Shown here: positions 44,595-54,157 of the stretch, piece by piece
Layout: each line of letters starts with the position of its first letter
How positions within the stretch are numbered: position 1 is the stretch's first letter
Source: Dyadobacter sediminis
Lineage (GTDB): Bacteria > Bacteroidota > Bacteroidia > Cytophagales > Spirosomataceae
Direction: 5' to 3'
NCBI RefSeq assembly: GCF_005860765.1
Contig: NZ_VCEI01000030.1
Coordinates: forward strand, 62,001-126,000
DNA: 64,000 nt
Position numbers and translations under genes: made by a program
The notes under the pieces: model-generated
Seen by the model: only the letters and a program-made list of their open reading frames with translations
Database searches by the model: none
Told to the model about the DNA's origin: nothing

Positions 44595-44827
44595 TAAGGG
44601 GTCAAGACAATTGCTTCATAAGTTTTTGAAACAAGTTCGTTTGAAAATGATGAGAAAAGCGGTGCAAGTACAAGTGAGTGACACAACGATGTTTAATTGA
44701 AAAACAAATGACTGACCCAGAAGTTCAGGTAAACAAAATAGGTTCAACTTTGCAAAAATTTATCAGGCTTGAAGGGTAAATGAAGTAGCAATAAGGCAAC
44801 TGGTAACAACAACATAAAGGTTACACA

Positions 44828-47149
44828 ATGAAAAAGATACTTTTAATAGCCGCAGTAATGACAATCTATTCTGCTACATTTTCGCAGGATATGAAAGGTA
44901 TGGACATGCCAAAACCTCAGGAAAAAGGAAGTGATAACATGGATGGTATGAACATGCCAAAAACAGCAACATTAAAAGTTCCCGGTAAAGCCGTAGCCTA
45001 CTATCTTGATGTTACCGATACGCTTGTAACTTTTGCAAAAGGAAAATTAAAACCCGCCATTGCCATTAACGGCACCATACCTGCACCTACGTTATATTTT
45101 ACTAAAGGCGATACGGCTATTATTCATGTTCGAAATTTGATGAAAGAGGAAACATCTATTCACTGGCATGGCTTGCTTTTGCCCAACGAGGCAGACGGCG
45201 TTCCTTATCTGACTACTCCACCGATTGAGCCAGGCAGTACCTATACATTTTCGTTTCCTGTTATTCAAAACGGCACGTACTGGTATCATTCGCACACTGC
45301 GCTTCAGGAGCAGGTAGGTCTTTATGGAGGTATCGTTATCTATCCCGCAGACAAGATGGCTCAAAAAGAAAAAGTGATTTTGTTCTCTGACTGGACTAAC
45401 GAAGACATGTCAACCGTTGTGCGTTCGCTGAAGGCGGGTTACGAATGGTATGGCATTAAAAGAAACTCCGTGCAAAGCTGGGGTGAAGCATTGGTAAAAG
45501 GATACTTAGGCGATAAGGCAAAACAAGAATGGGGACGCATGCCGCCGATGGATGTATCCGATGTGTATTACAACGCCTTTCTTGCCAACGGACGGCAATC
45601 AAGCGAGTACCCGGAATTTAAACCGGGCGAAACAATTTTACTAAGGCTTATCAATGGCGCTGCCGGTTCTTATTTTAACATACAATTTGCTGGTGGCCCA
45701 ATGACAGTCGTTGCTGCGGATGGTATTGATGTAAGGCCAGTAAAAATTGATAAGATTGATTTTCCTATTGCTGAAACGTATGATGTGCTCATTACCATTC
45801 CTGCGGAAGGCGCTTATGAATTAAGGGCTACGGCTGCTGATATTTCAGGCTATAGTTCGGTTTATTTTGGAAGTGGTAAAAAGGTGGCTGCACCCAACAT
45901 TCCTGCGCTGGATTATTTTGCTATGTTAAGGGAAAGAAACAAAATGGATATGGCTGGTTCTGGTAAAAAAGGAACCTCCATGGAAGGCATGGACATGGGC
46001 AATGAAGATAAAAAAAGTAGCTCAGTGCCCGGCATGGATATGAGGAAGAAAGAGGACGAGGTAACGAAAATGGATGGTATGGATATGGGCTCAAAAAAAG
46101 AAGCTACTGCTGCAACGGAAAAATCAGACATGGCTGGCATGAAGATGGACAACGGTAAAAGTGCTGGCACGCTTACTTACGATATGCTGCGCTCCATACA
46201 GCCAACTGCATTTGATGAAAATCTATCAGTACGTACGGTTCCCTTAACGCTTACCGGCAACATGATACGCTACATCTGGTCGTTTGATGATAAGCCTCTT
46301 TCTAAATCCGATAACATCATGATAAAAAAGGGTGAGGTAGTGAGGTTCAAAATGTTTAACAACACGATGATGCGGCATCCAATGCACCTGCACGGGCACT
46401 TCTTCCGTTTAATAAATGCACAGGGCGATTACTCACCACTCAAGCACACGTTCGATATACAACCGATGGAAACAGTCACCATCGAGTTTTTAGCCAATGA
46501 AGAAAAAGACTGGTTCTTTCATTGTCATATTTTATATCATTTGGTTGCCGGCATGGCTCGCATTGTAAGCTACGAAGGCTCGGAGCAAAATGAGTTTGCA
46601 AAAACCGGTTACAAAGAGCTGAAAAAAGAAGACAATGCAATTTACAAGTGGGGCGATTTAAATGTGCTGTCCAATGGGGCCTTTCTCGAAAGCTTTGTAT
46701 CCAATAATAAAACCCAGTTTCGTTTTGAAGGGCGGGTAAACTGGAAGGGTAATTTCGAAACGGAAGCCCACTTGTTGCGATTTATTGACAAACAGGATTA
46801 TTTCGCCGCTTTTATAGGCTATGATTATCGTAGGAATAAAGAAGTGATCACAGATCCAAAAGACAAATTGAATACAAAAGACAACCGTAGGCAATTTGAA
46901 GTCGGCTTAATATATCTCTTGCCCTTTTTTGTTGAAGCCGAAGTCCGGGCAGATCCGACGGGCCGCTTCCGGGCACAGTTGCAACGAAGGGATATGCCCA
47001 TTACTACAAGAATATTTTTTGATGGTAAGATAAATACTGACAAAGAATATTTAATGGGGCTCCGGTATTTTTTCAGCCGCACATTTTCAATCAGTGCTTT
47101 GTATGATAGTGATTACGGAATTGGTGCGGGTATAAGCATTCGTTATTAA
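44828..47149 (+). CDS. Multicopper oxidase (CopA/PcoA-like) with fused C-terminal barrel, second copy
   Basis: 773 residues, exported (signal about 1-19). Copper motifs HWHGLLLP (about 113), WYHSH (about 153), HPMHLHGHFF (about 518) and HCHILYHLVAGM (about 565). A Met/Asp linker (about 378-440: GMDMGNED, GMDMRKK, GMKMDNGK) replaces the 31-residue repeat array seen in the copy at 23164. The last 170 residues again have barrel character and end DYGIGAGISIRY. Same fused architecture as the first oxidase but clearly diverged, so the two are not a recent duplication. Confidence 0.87.
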   Translation: MKKILLIAAVMTIYSATFSQDMKGMDMPKPQEKGSDNMDGMNMPKTATLKVPGKAVAYYLDVTDTLVTFAKGKLKPAIAINGTIPAPTLYFTKGDTAIIHVRNLMKEETSIHWHGLLLPNEADGVPYLTTPPIEPGSTYTFSFPVIQNGTYWYHSHTALQEQVGLYGGIVIYPADKMAQKEKVILFSDWTNEDMSTVVRSLKAGYEWYGIKRNSVQSWGEALVKGYLGDKAKQEWGRMPPMDVSDVYYNAFLANGRQSSEYPEFKPGETILLRLINGAAGSYFNIQFAGGPMTVVAADGIDVRPVKIDKIDFPIAETYDVLITIPAEGAYELRATAADISGYSSVYFGSGKKVAAPNIPALDYFAMLRERNKMDMAGSGKKGTSMEGMDMGNEDKKSSSVPGMDMRKKEDEVTKMDGMDMGSKKEATAATEKSDMAGMKMDNGKSAGTLTYDMLRSIQPTAFDENLSVRTVPLTLTGNMIRYIWSFDDKPLSKSDNIMIKKGEVVRFKMFNNTMMRHPMHLHGHFFRLINAQGDYSPLKHTFDIQPMETVTIEFLANEEKDWFFHCHILYHLVAGMARIVSYEGSEQNEFAKTGYKELKKEDNAIYKWGDLNVLSNGAFLESFVSNNKTQFRFEGRVNWKGNFETEAHLLRFIDKQDYFAAFIGYDYRRNKEVITDPKDKLNTKDNRRQFEVGLIYLLPFFVEAEVRADPTGRFRAQLQRRDMPITTRIFFDGKINTDKEYLMGLRYFFSRTFSISALYDSDYGIGAGISIRY

Positions 47150-47159
47150 TCAAGAAATA

Positions 47160-47256
47160 ATGAAAATAGTACGTAATCTCCGCGTTAATGTTGGCAGCTA
47201 TTTTTTTCAGGCTAAGACATTACTTTGTGCTGCATTGGAAATGATAATAATTAATG
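47160..47256 (+). pseudogene. Possible small ORF interrupted by the IS982 element
   Basis: The frame starting MKIVRNLRVNVG at 47160 runs into the IS. Removing the element and one 7-bp target copy continues it as VGDNTFTVHFI and stops, 44 residues in all. The rejoining is exact in frame, but 44 codons is short enough to be chance. Confidence 0.25.
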
Positions 47257-47263
47257 TTGGTGA

Positions 47264-48253
47264 ACCCGTTGGGTGAAACTAAGTAATCTGAATTTTAATA
47301 TTGTTGATGTTCCTTTTGAACAAGTATTTGTTGATATATTGAATCGAAGTCAAGGCCGTGATTTTGGCCAGAACTCTGGTCTTAAATCCTTCAAAACTCT
47401 TGGCATAATTTCTTCTGATCATAAACTGATCACAGAGTTGTGAAAAGAGGGTCTCAATTCTTTTTCTAGTTTTACGAAAAACAAAAGGCTGCTTTTTGTA
47501 GTTTTTCTGATTAGTTCTCATTGGAGTCTTCAAACGAATATTAACTGATTGAAAAAGGTCCAATTGTTGCTGGCTTGAAATATACCCCTTATCTCCAAGT
47601 AGCACCATATCAGATAGTTGAGATTTGACATCTTTCAGGTAAGCGATGTCATGAACGTTTGCCTTTGTTATGTCAATTGCACTAAAAACACCCGTCACTG
47701 TGCAGATACCGTGTAATTTATATCCGTAAAACCAAGAGTTTTGGGATGCGCAATAACCTTTTTCTGGTGCTGTTTCGAACGTTTCCTTACAAATTTTAGC
47801 CCTTTTGCTTCTAGCCATTTTACAAATTTCAAGCGGCATTGAATCGACAACAAAGTAGTCTTCAAATTCTACAAAACTGCGACTTAGATTGCTCCTGATC
47901 CGTTCAGTCAGGCCAAATAATTTACGTCTACGTTTATTAAATTGACTTCTTTCGAGAATGTTTTCGATGGAACCTTCTGGAATCATTTGGAACAATAGAT
48001 TTTCACTGTCGAGTGACATATACTCAGCCGTAAGACTCAATGCAATAACTTGAAACTCAGTCATCTTAGGTCTTCTTCCCACTTTTTTTGTATCCAGTGA
48101 AATGTTTAAGGACTCAATAGTTTTAAGAATTCTATTTTTACTATTTTGACATGCATATTGGGGTTTGTTTGGTGACTTTAATCTACTGAATTTCAGCATA
48201 TTAACCCAATATGCACTTTTCTTTTTCTTACTATTTTATTTCACCCAACGGGT
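47264..48253 (-). mobile_element. IS982-family insertion sequence, complete
   Basis: 990 bp. Ends begin with the same inverted repeat ACCCGTTGGGTGAAA (47264-47278 and, inverted, 48239-48253). The sequence TTGGTGA is duplicated directly outside both ends (47257-47263 and 48254-48260), a 7-bp target-site duplication. Contains one intact transposase gene. Confidence 0.92.
47279..48199 (-). CDS. IS982-family transposase
   Basis: 306 residues. Characteristic segments: YFVVDSMPLEICKMARSKRA (first catalytic Asp), GYKLHGICTVTGVFSAIDIT and VLLGDKGYISSQQQ (second Asp), RIETLFSQLCDQF (Glu). Lies wholly inside the inverted repeats and reads toward the left end. Apparently intact, so the element may still be active. 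Confidence 0.9.
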   Translation of the reverse strand: MLKFSRLKSPNKPQYACQNSKNRILKTIESLNISLDTKKVGRRPKMTEFQVIALSLTAEYMSLDSENLLFQMIPEGSIENILERSQFNKRRRKLFGLTERIRSNLSRSFVEFEDYFVVDSMPLEICKMARSKRAKICKETFETAPEKGYCASQNSWFYGYKLHGICTVTGVFSAIDITKANVHDIAYLKDVKSQLSDMVLLGDKGYISSQQQLDLFQSVNIRLKTPMRTNQKNYKKQPFVFRKTRKRIETLFSQLCDQFMIRRNYAKSFEGFKTRVLAKITALTSIQYINKYLFKRNINNIKIQIT

Positions 48254-48501
48254 TTGGTGATAATACTTTTACTGTCCATTTCATATAGCCAAGTAGGGCA
48301 TTAAGGCTTTGTCCTAGATGCTCCGCATATAAATTGAAAATATCTCACCAATAATCCTAAGCAAGAGAGCCTTGTTGTTGCTCCAAATTAATAATATTAT
48401 TGCTTAAAAGTCCTTATCCTGGTGGCATTTGAACTAATTAATGATTAAGCCCAATCTGAGTAATATACTTGTCGTTAGCTTATACAAGGATGAACATTGT
48501 T

Positions 48502-49728
48502 TCAAAAATAAGTTGAAAAACCAAACTGGAACCCAGCAGTCTGGGAAGCTGGGTTTCTTAATAAATCAGTACGTCTTTCATAACGGTAATTGGCCCGGAC
48601 TACGGTCTGTGCGGATGGCCTGAAGCTGATCGCTGGCACGAGGGCATACACATGATCAGCTATCCTGAGCCCCAGCTCCTGAAAATTTCCAACATTGTAG
48701 TCTGCATATTCCAGGCGCAGGGCAATGTTGAGCACACTTTCAGACCAGCCAAGCATTTTGCCTTTTTTTATTGGCTGGACAATATCTAAAAACCCACCTT
48801 GCTGGCGGCTGCCAAATTGCTGGATGTACGTATCGGGGACATCTACATAAGCCCAAACCCATTCTCCATTCAGGTAAGTGTCTTTTAGAATAGTCGAATT
48901 GATATCCAGGGCAATAAAGTTAAGGGGCCTTTTTTTATCAAGGACAAGACCATCATCCCTAAACTTGTTATACACACCTCCCATCCAGGATACTCCTATC
49001 TCAGCGATTTTTCTGTGTTTAATCGCCATTTTTAAAGTTTTCAAAGGCACACCATTAAAGCTTTCCTCAAAGCGTTCCCTATTGGCTTTGCTGGCAGGGA
49101 ACCATGTCCGGTTCTGATTGTTATTAATGATTTTGTCGTCAAAACCATTTGAAAGGTAGGCTTCATAAGCCCACACCCAATTCTTTTTGGAGTACTTGCC
49201 AAACAGCCCAAAGCCTACATTACTCCAAGTACTAGGAATAATGGTTGTCGATGAAATTGGCCTGCTTACAAATTCCCATTTCGGACCATCATGGTTTTGA
49301 TTAAAAGAGCCGATCGGGTTCATGATCACGCCGCCCCGCAGGTTAAACAGCGGATTGAATTCCAGGTCGAGCGCAGCAAATTCGATATTGATTTCCCGGC
49401 CACCTTCTTCAAACTCTATTTCTGTCATAAACTTGATCCGCTGCCGGATACTCGCCGACATGAACATAGTTAGCCGTGGTAATTGAAAAGAGAGGCCTTC
49501 ACTGATCCCATCTGTACTAAAATAGCTGCTATTGGCTTCCAGGTACCCGCCCAGGGAAACAGGGAGCTTTCCCATCTGCAAAAAAGGCCGGTTATAGACG
49601 GCGTCCATATTGAGCTTCAATTTGCTGGAATCCTGCTTGACTCGGGTAAAGAAAAAGCTCGTATCGGTTTGTCCGTAAAGGGCCGGGCCAAAGATGGTCA
49701 GCATGAAGAGTAGTAATAGTTTCTTCAT
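48502..49728 (-). CDS. Porin-like outer-membrane beta-barrel protein
   Basis: 408 residues with signal peptide (about 1-19, ALYGQ-TDT). Barrel features run throughout: SLGGYLEANSSYF, IEFEEGGREINIEFAALDLE, WSNVGFGLFGKYSKKNW, LRLEYADYNVG, and a terminal aromatic strand FQFGFSTYF. Comparable with phosphate-selective or general porins of Bacteroidota. Its start overlaps the Rieske gene's end by 4 bp (ATGA), so it is the last gene of a three-gene operon with a Rieske protein and a di-heme cytochrome. Confidence 0.72.
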   Translation of the reverse strand: MKKLLLLFMLTIFGPALYGQTDTSFFFTRVKQDSSKLKLNMDAVYNRPFLQMGKLPVSLGGYLEANSSYFSTDGISEGLSFQLPRLTMFMSASIRQRIKFMTEIEFEEGGREINIEFAALDLEFNPLFNLRGGVIMNPIGSFNQNHDGPKWEFVSRPISSTTIIPSTWSNVGFGLFGKYSKKNWVWAYEAYLSNGFDDKIINNNQNRTWFPASKANRERFEESFNGVPLKTLKMAIKHRKIAEIGVSWMGGVYNKFRDDGLVLDKKRPLNFIALDINSTILKDTYLNGEWVWAYVDVPDTYIQQFGSRQQGGFLDIVQPIKKGKMLGWSESVLNIALRLEYADYNVGNFQELGLRIADHVYALVPAISFRPSAQTVVRANYRYERRTDLLRNPASQTAGFQFGFSTYF

Positions 49729-50168
49729 GCGAGTTCAATGAAGATGGTAGTCTGATCACTGCGCACATTGAACCTGCGCAAATCCTCTTTTGCCGGGCCT
49801 TTGGTTACTTTTCCCGAGCGGTCGTATTCACTTCCATGTGCAGAGCATGACAAAGAGTCGCCATGGACACTGACCTCATTGCCCTGATGGCTGCATTTAA
49901 GCCAAACCGCCGTGTATTTGTTATTACCATCGTCATATACAGCCACAGGAAATTTAAGGTTGTCAACATTGACAACCACAACCTGGCGGGCTATTTTCTC
50001 CCCTGACTTTTTGGTCTCAAAAAAAGAGTCCTTTGGAAAAGAAATGGTCTTATCTGAAACGGCACCCTGAACCGAATAAACGCTGGCGCATCCTGATAGT
50101 GAAAGGGTAGCTGATGATAGTCCAAGGCACGAAATACCACACGCTTTGATGAATTGCTTTCTGTCCAT
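49725..50168 (-). CDS. Rieske-type [2Fe-2S] lipoprotein
   Basis: 147 residues. A lipoprotein-like signal (LSLSGC) after KACGISCLGLSS. The Rieske motifs C-S-H-Q-G and C-S-A-H-G (KCSHQGNEV and LSCSAHGSEY) provide the two Cys and two His cluster ligands. Ends in a strand typical of Rieske folds. Not linked to cytochrome b here, so it is not part of a bc1 complex; the operon partner is a di-heme cytochrome. Confidence 0.87.
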   Translation of the reverse strand: MDRKQFIKACGISCLGLSSATLSLSGCASVYSVQGAVSDKTISFPKDSFFETKKSGEKIARQVVVVNVDNLKFPVAVYDDGNNKYTAVWLKCSHQGNEVSVHGDSLSCSAHGSEYDRSGKVTKGPAKEDLRRFNVRSDQTTIFIELA

Positions 50169-51365
50169 TTATAGAGATTTTAAAAACTTTATGAGATCTG
50201 CCTGCTCGCTTTGAGCCAATTGTTTGAAACGGTTTTTACTGCCAGTAGCTTCGCCTCCGTGCATTTCTATGGCCTGCTCAATACTTCTTGCCCGGCCATC
50301 ATGCATCAGAAAATACTGTCCGCCCTGAGAATTAGGCGATAAACCAAGGCCCCAAAGTGGTGGTGTTCTCCATTCGGAAGTTTTTGCGCTGCCTTCGGTG
50401 TAACCGTCATCAAGTCCGCCGCCCATCTCATGAAGCAGCAGGTCGGTATAAGCATGAAAGGTTTTGTTTGAAAGGGCGAAAATCTGGGAAGGACCCGTTT
50501 TTAAGGTCTGCTTATGGCAGCTCTCGCAACCCAGTTCTATAAACGTTTGCTTCCCTTGCTTGACCTGCGGATCATTTTGGTCCCTTTGGATAGGTGCCTT
50601 CAAGGTTTGCAGATAAAAAACTACATTGTTAATGGTAAGGGTTGAAATTTCCGGATCGATTTCAAGACCCGAATAAACATCAAAAGGGGCAAAAGAGGAA
50701 CTGATACCAATGTCCTGGCTGTAAGCATTCACGGTTTGGTGCAGTAAACTGTATGCAGCAGCTTTCTTACCAAATCGATGTATATACCTGCCATTTTTGG
50801 GGACTGCATTTGGCAATGGGTTCAAAAAAGATGGCAGGTCGCCGTAATTTGGCACCCCTGATATTCCATCCTTATCCGCATCAGATGGATCAGCCATTGC
50901 CAGGATATCCGCATCGGTAACCATCTCGATAAAGCCAAGCCCTGTATTGGCAGGGGGCGTAAAGCGGGAAAATGTTGCCCCTGCCGGAATACTTTCTGGT
51001 GTATATCCTGGGATAGCCCGGTTCTGCAACTGCGGCCCACCCAGGTGCAGGAATTTATTGCCTGTATCATCGCTTTGTCCGAACCTGGTCAGGGTTGTAA
51101 ACAAAGTGCCTTTGCCATCACCTGCATGGCAGCTTCCGCAGCTGGTGGCAACAAAGACAGAACCAAGGCCTGTTTCGCTAGTGAAAATTTCGTCATTAAA
51201 GGCCACGTCACCTGCTAAAAACCGAGTCTTTTCCGCAGATGTAAGCCCTTCAATGGGACCATCCAGAATTTGATCGTCTGCCGGAACCCTGGGCGTAATA
51301 CGCTCACAGGATATAATTAAAATGGCTTCAAGAAGGATTGTAAAAATAAGTAACCGGCTATTCAT
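50169..51365 (-). CDS. Di-heme oxidoreductase-like cytochrome c (DHOR/thiol-oxidoreductase type), lipoprotein
   Basis: 398 residues. Lipobox LIISC after the signal; heme motifs CGSCHAG (about 76) and CESCHKQ (about 275). Segments such as GDLPSFLNPLPNAVPKNGRY, HDLLLHEMGGG-like (TDLLLHEMGGGLDDG) and WRTPPLWGLGLS are the family pattern of di-heme cytochrome c peroxidase-like DHOR proteins. First gene of the operon, followed directly by the Rieske gene. It may be a periplasmic electron acceptor or oxidoreductase linked to metal handling; the substrate is unknown. Confidence 0.82.
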   Translation of the reverse strand: MNSRLLIFTILLEAILIISCERITPRVPADDQILDGPIEGLTSAEKTRFLAGDVAFNDEIFTSETGLGSVFVATSCGSCHAGDGKGTLFTTLTRFGQSDDTGNKFLHLGGPQLQNRAIPGYTPESIPAGATFSRFTPPANTGLGFIEMVTDADILAMADPSDADKDGISGVPNYGDLPSFLNPLPNAVPKNGRYIHRFGKKAAAYSLLHQTVNAYSQDIGISSSFAPFDVYSGLEIDPEISTLTINNVVFYLQTLKAPIQRDQNDPQVKQGKQTFIELGCESCHKQTLKTGPSQIFALSNKTFHAYTDLLLHEMGGGLDDGYTEGSAKTSEWRTPPLWGLGLSPNSQGGQYFLMHDGRARSIEQAIEMHGGEATGSKNRFKQLAQSEQADLIKFLKSL

Positions 51366-51453
51366 TTAGATTATTCTTAACAATATTTTAGATAAGCCTA
51401 AAATTTATATAAAGGTAGTTTAAATTTTTACAAAGCAAATATTGGGCATAAAA

Positions 51454-51481
51454 AAAACCTTCGGATGTAGCCGAAGGTTTT
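51454..51481. terminator. Terminator at the end of the Zn/Cd/Co efflux operon
   Basis: 11-bp stem AAAACCTTCGG with CCGAAGGTTTT around ATGTAG. On the minus strand it is followed by a T run (rc of the A run at 51451), so it ends the operon reading from 60208 leftwards. Confidence 0.8.
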
Positions 51482-51499
51482 CTATTGCATCTGAGCAGG

Positions 51500-53521
51500 T
51501 TAGATCTTTTTACCTTGAATGCGGAAGGCGTTCAGGATCGCCAGCAGCGCTACCCCTACGTCAGCAAAGACAGCTTCCCATAATGTAGCAATGCCTTCTG
51601 CACCCAAAAGAAGTACAACTGCTTTCACAGACATGGCAAGGATAATATTTTGCCAGACGATTGAGCGGGTAATTTTTCCTGCCCTGATTGCCGAAACGAT
51701 CCTGGACGGCTGGTCATTTTGGATGACTACATCGGCAGTTTCTATCGTGGCATCCGAACCCAGTCCGCCCATGGCAATGCCTGCATCAGCGAGTGCGACA
51801 ACCGGCGCGTCATTGACACCATCCCCGACAAAGGCCAGATGTCTGCCGGCATCTTTAAAGCCCTGCACTTTTTCAACCTTCCCTTCTGGCAACAGGTCCC
51901 CATACGCTTCATCAATCCCTAGCTCTTTTGCCACTTTCTGGGCAACTACTGATTTGTCCCCCGAGAGCATCACGGTCTTGATTCCCAGGGCATGCATATC
52001 TTTGATAGCCTGGGGGGCATCCTCTTTTATCTCGTCGGCAATCGTGATGTAACCGGCATACTTGCCATCGACGGCGACAACAACAATGGTTTCCTGGATA
52101 TCCTTGATATCACCCGGATAGGAAATTGAAAATTTATCCAGAAGTTTTAAATTACCGGCAAGCAGCGCTTTGCCTGCCACTTTCCCCTTCAAGCCATGCC
52201 CTGATATTTCTTCTACTTCGGTGGGATCTTCCGATTTTTTGTCCTGCTGGTATTCAATCACTGCCCTTGCCACCGGGTGTGTGGAAGCGCTTTCCAGCGA
52301 TGCCGTCAGGTAAAGGAATTCTTCTTTTTCCATATCAGTGACAACCTGCTGTACTTTAAATACCCCCTTGGTAAGTGTGCCCGTCTTGTCCATGACAATG
52401 GTATCGACCTTGGTCATCACATCCAGGAAGTTAGAACCTTTAAAAAGGATACCGTTACGGGAAGCCAGACCAATACCTCCAAAGTAACCCAGGGGAATAG
52501 ATATGGTCAGTGCACAAGGGCAGGAAATAACAAGGAAAACCATCCCACGGTAAAGCCATTGATTAAACACATAATCGTCTACAAAAAAGTATGGCAGCAC
52601 TGTAATGGCCAGGGCCAAAAAGAAGACAATCGGTGTATATATTTTGGCAAACTTGCTGATAAACAGCTGGGTCGGGGCTTTTCTGGCCGTCGCATCCTGC
52701 ACCATTTCCAAAATCCTGGAAAGCTTTGAATCTTTGAAAGCCGTTGTCACTTTCAGCTCGATAGGCCTATCCAGGTTGATCATACCGGCCAGGACTACAC
52801 TGCCTTTTTCTTTGGTATCCGGCTTGGACTCACCTGTTAATGCAGCTGTGTTAAAACTGGCCGAATCGGTCAGCAGCTCACTGTCCAGGGCGACTTTCTC
52901 CCCTGGCTTAACCATGATAATATCACCAATTGCCGCATCGGAGGGGTTAATGACCTTATTGCCTTCACTTCTCTTAACGGTCACTTTGTCGGGGCGCACG
53001 TCCAACAGCGCTTTAATAGAGCGTTTAGACCGGTTGACTGCCAAATCCTGAAAGAGCTCGCCCAGCTCGTAAAAAATCATGACAGCAACCCCTTCGGCAA
53101 ATTCACCGATATAAAATGCGCCCAGTGTTGCCGTTGTCATGAGCGTGAACTCATTAAAAAAATCGGCTCTTTTGACGCGTCTGAATGCAATTTGCAGTGT
53201 CTTGTGGCCAGCCAGGATATAGGCAATGACCATCAATCCAATCTCGACGGGCTTAGCAACAGGGACTTTAAAGCCTTTGCTTAGAAGAATAAAGCCTAGC
53301 AGGATCAAAAGGCTAAGCCATAATGCCCACCTGCTTTTGATCAGGCTTTCGCTTCCTGCTTGCCCGCCATGATCATGCCCGTCCCCTTCACTATGACCTG
53401 TATCATCATCATCATGCTCTTCTCCTTCGGCATGGTCATGGCCTTCGTGCTGCTGTTTGGTAGCCAGTGCGCCGACAACTGGGCCCTGCTTTTCAGGCTC
53501 TTTATTTTGGTTTTCTTCCAT
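51500..53521 (-). CDS. Zn(II)/Cd(II)/Pb(II)-exporting P-type ATPase (CadA/ZntA-type, P1B-2)
   Basis: 673 residues. No HMA domain; a His/Asp/Glu-rich N-terminus (HEGHDHAEGEEHDDDD, HDHGG) likely binds divalent metal. Motifs: FYELGELFQD, TGESKPDT, VISCPCALTISIPLGYFGG (CPC with the flanking pattern of zinc/cadmium pumps), MDKTGTLTKG, GDGVNDAPVV. Last gene of the minus-strand efflux operon, ending at a strong terminator. Provides cytosol-to-periplasm export, complementing the RND system upstream. Confidence 0.88.
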   Translation of the reverse strand: MEENQNKEPEKQGPVVGALATKQQHEGHDHAEGEEHDDDDTGHSEGDGHDHGGQAGSESLIKSRWALWLSLLILLGFILLSKGFKVPVAKPVEIGLMVIAYILAGHKTLQIAFRRVKRADFFNEFTLMTTATLGAFYIGEFAEGVAVMIFYELGELFQDLAVNRSKRSIKALLDVRPDKVTVKRSEGNKVINPSDAAIGDIIMVKPGEKVALDSELLTDSASFNTAALTGESKPDTKEKGSVVLAGMINLDRPIELKVTTAFKDSKLSRILEMVQDATARKAPTQLFISKFAKIYTPIVFFLALAITVLPYFFVDDYVFNQWLYRGMVFLVISCPCALTISIPLGYFGGIGLASRNGILFKGSNFLDVMTKVDTIVMDKTGTLTKGVFKVQQVVTDMEKEEFLYLTASLESASTHPVARAVIEYQQDKKSEDPTEVEEISGHGLKGKVAGKALLAGNLKLLDKFSISYPGDIKDIQETIVVVAVDGKYAGYITIADEIKEDAPQAIKDMHALGIKTVMLSGDKSVVAQKVAKELGIDEAYGDLLPEGKVEKVQGFKDAGRHLAFVGDGVNDAPVVALADAGIAMGGLGSDATIETADVVIQNDQPSRIVSAIRAGKITRSIVWQNIILAMSVKAVVLLLGAEGIATLWEAVFADVGVALLAILNAFRIQGKKI

Positions 53522-53534
53522 GATATTGCTGCTT

Positions 53535-54155
53535 TTAAATTTCTACAATAAAGTTTAATATGGCCAGGGCAATAAGTGTAAGCCCGGTAATGAGCTGCTC
53601 ATAGTGTTCCAGCCAATGAATGTTTATGCTTTTAATCCCTTTCCTTCCCAGGCTTACCATCAGCATCATCCCTGAAAGGGTCAACACATTGTAAATAAGA
53701 ACAATTGTCAAAACCGCATACCACCCAATTGCTCCGGCGTTCAAAAAATAGGCGTTGATCTCAAAGCAAGGTGAGAGAAACATCATCAGCATCAGCGACA
53801 ACAGTATCCTTCGGTGGCTGCCGTATTTCAACAATTTTTCATCGATATGGCTATGTGCCTGATGGCGATAATGTTGCATGACAAACCACAGTCCCAGGAG
53901 CAGCAAAAACAAGGGTACAATCTTACTGGCAATAACACTTTGGTTCTCTGAGAGCTGAAAGCCAGCAAAGCTGACCATCAACCCAAAGATGGTTGTACTT
54001 AATGTATGCGCCGCCCCTGCCAAAAATGTAGTATTCAGGACCTGCCTTTTGCTCCACCCCATAGAGTTTCCGATCGTAACAAAAGGAAGCCAATGGCTGG
54101 GGATCAGTGCATGGATCAGGCTAAGTGCAATACTGCCAAGGATAATCTGGTTCAT
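53535..54155 (-). CDS. Polytopic membrane protein linked to metal efflux (NicO/UreH-like suspected)
   Basis: 206 residues, six hydrophobic helices. LIHALIPSHWLPFV and LAGAAHTLSTTIFG carry histidines within helices, reminiscent of the H-x4-P-D-H helix of NicO/RcnA and UreH-type transporters, and a short His segment (HYRHQAHSHID) sits in a loop. Starts 2 bp after the adaptor stop and ends 13 bp before the ATPase, so it is firmly in the operon. Exact family and substrate uncertain. Confidence 0.62.
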   Translation of the reverse strand: MNQIILGSIALSLIHALIPSHWLPFVTIGNSMGWSKRQVLNTTFLAGAAHTLSTTIFGLMVSFAGFQLSENQSVIASKIVPLFLLLLGLWFVMQHYRHQAHSHIDEKLLKYGSHRRILLSLMLMMFLSPCFEINAYFLNAGAIGWYAVLTIVLIYNVLTLSGMMLMVSLGRKGIKSINIHWLEHYEQLITGLTLIALAILNFIVEI

Positions 54156-54157
54156 AG

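Larger units (their letters stand above)
43327..44609 (+). mobile_element. IS3-family insertion sequence, complete
   Basis: 1,283 bp bounded by imperfect inverted repeats. The left end begins TGTCTTAGCCCCC and continues TGGTTGGACA; the right end, read inward on the minus strand, begins TGTCTTGACCCC and continues TAGTTGGACA. It is flanked by a 4-bp direct repeat ATTG (43323-43326 and 44610-44613), within the 3-5 bp range of the family. Contains orfA and orfB with an intact DDE triad. Confidence 0.88.
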
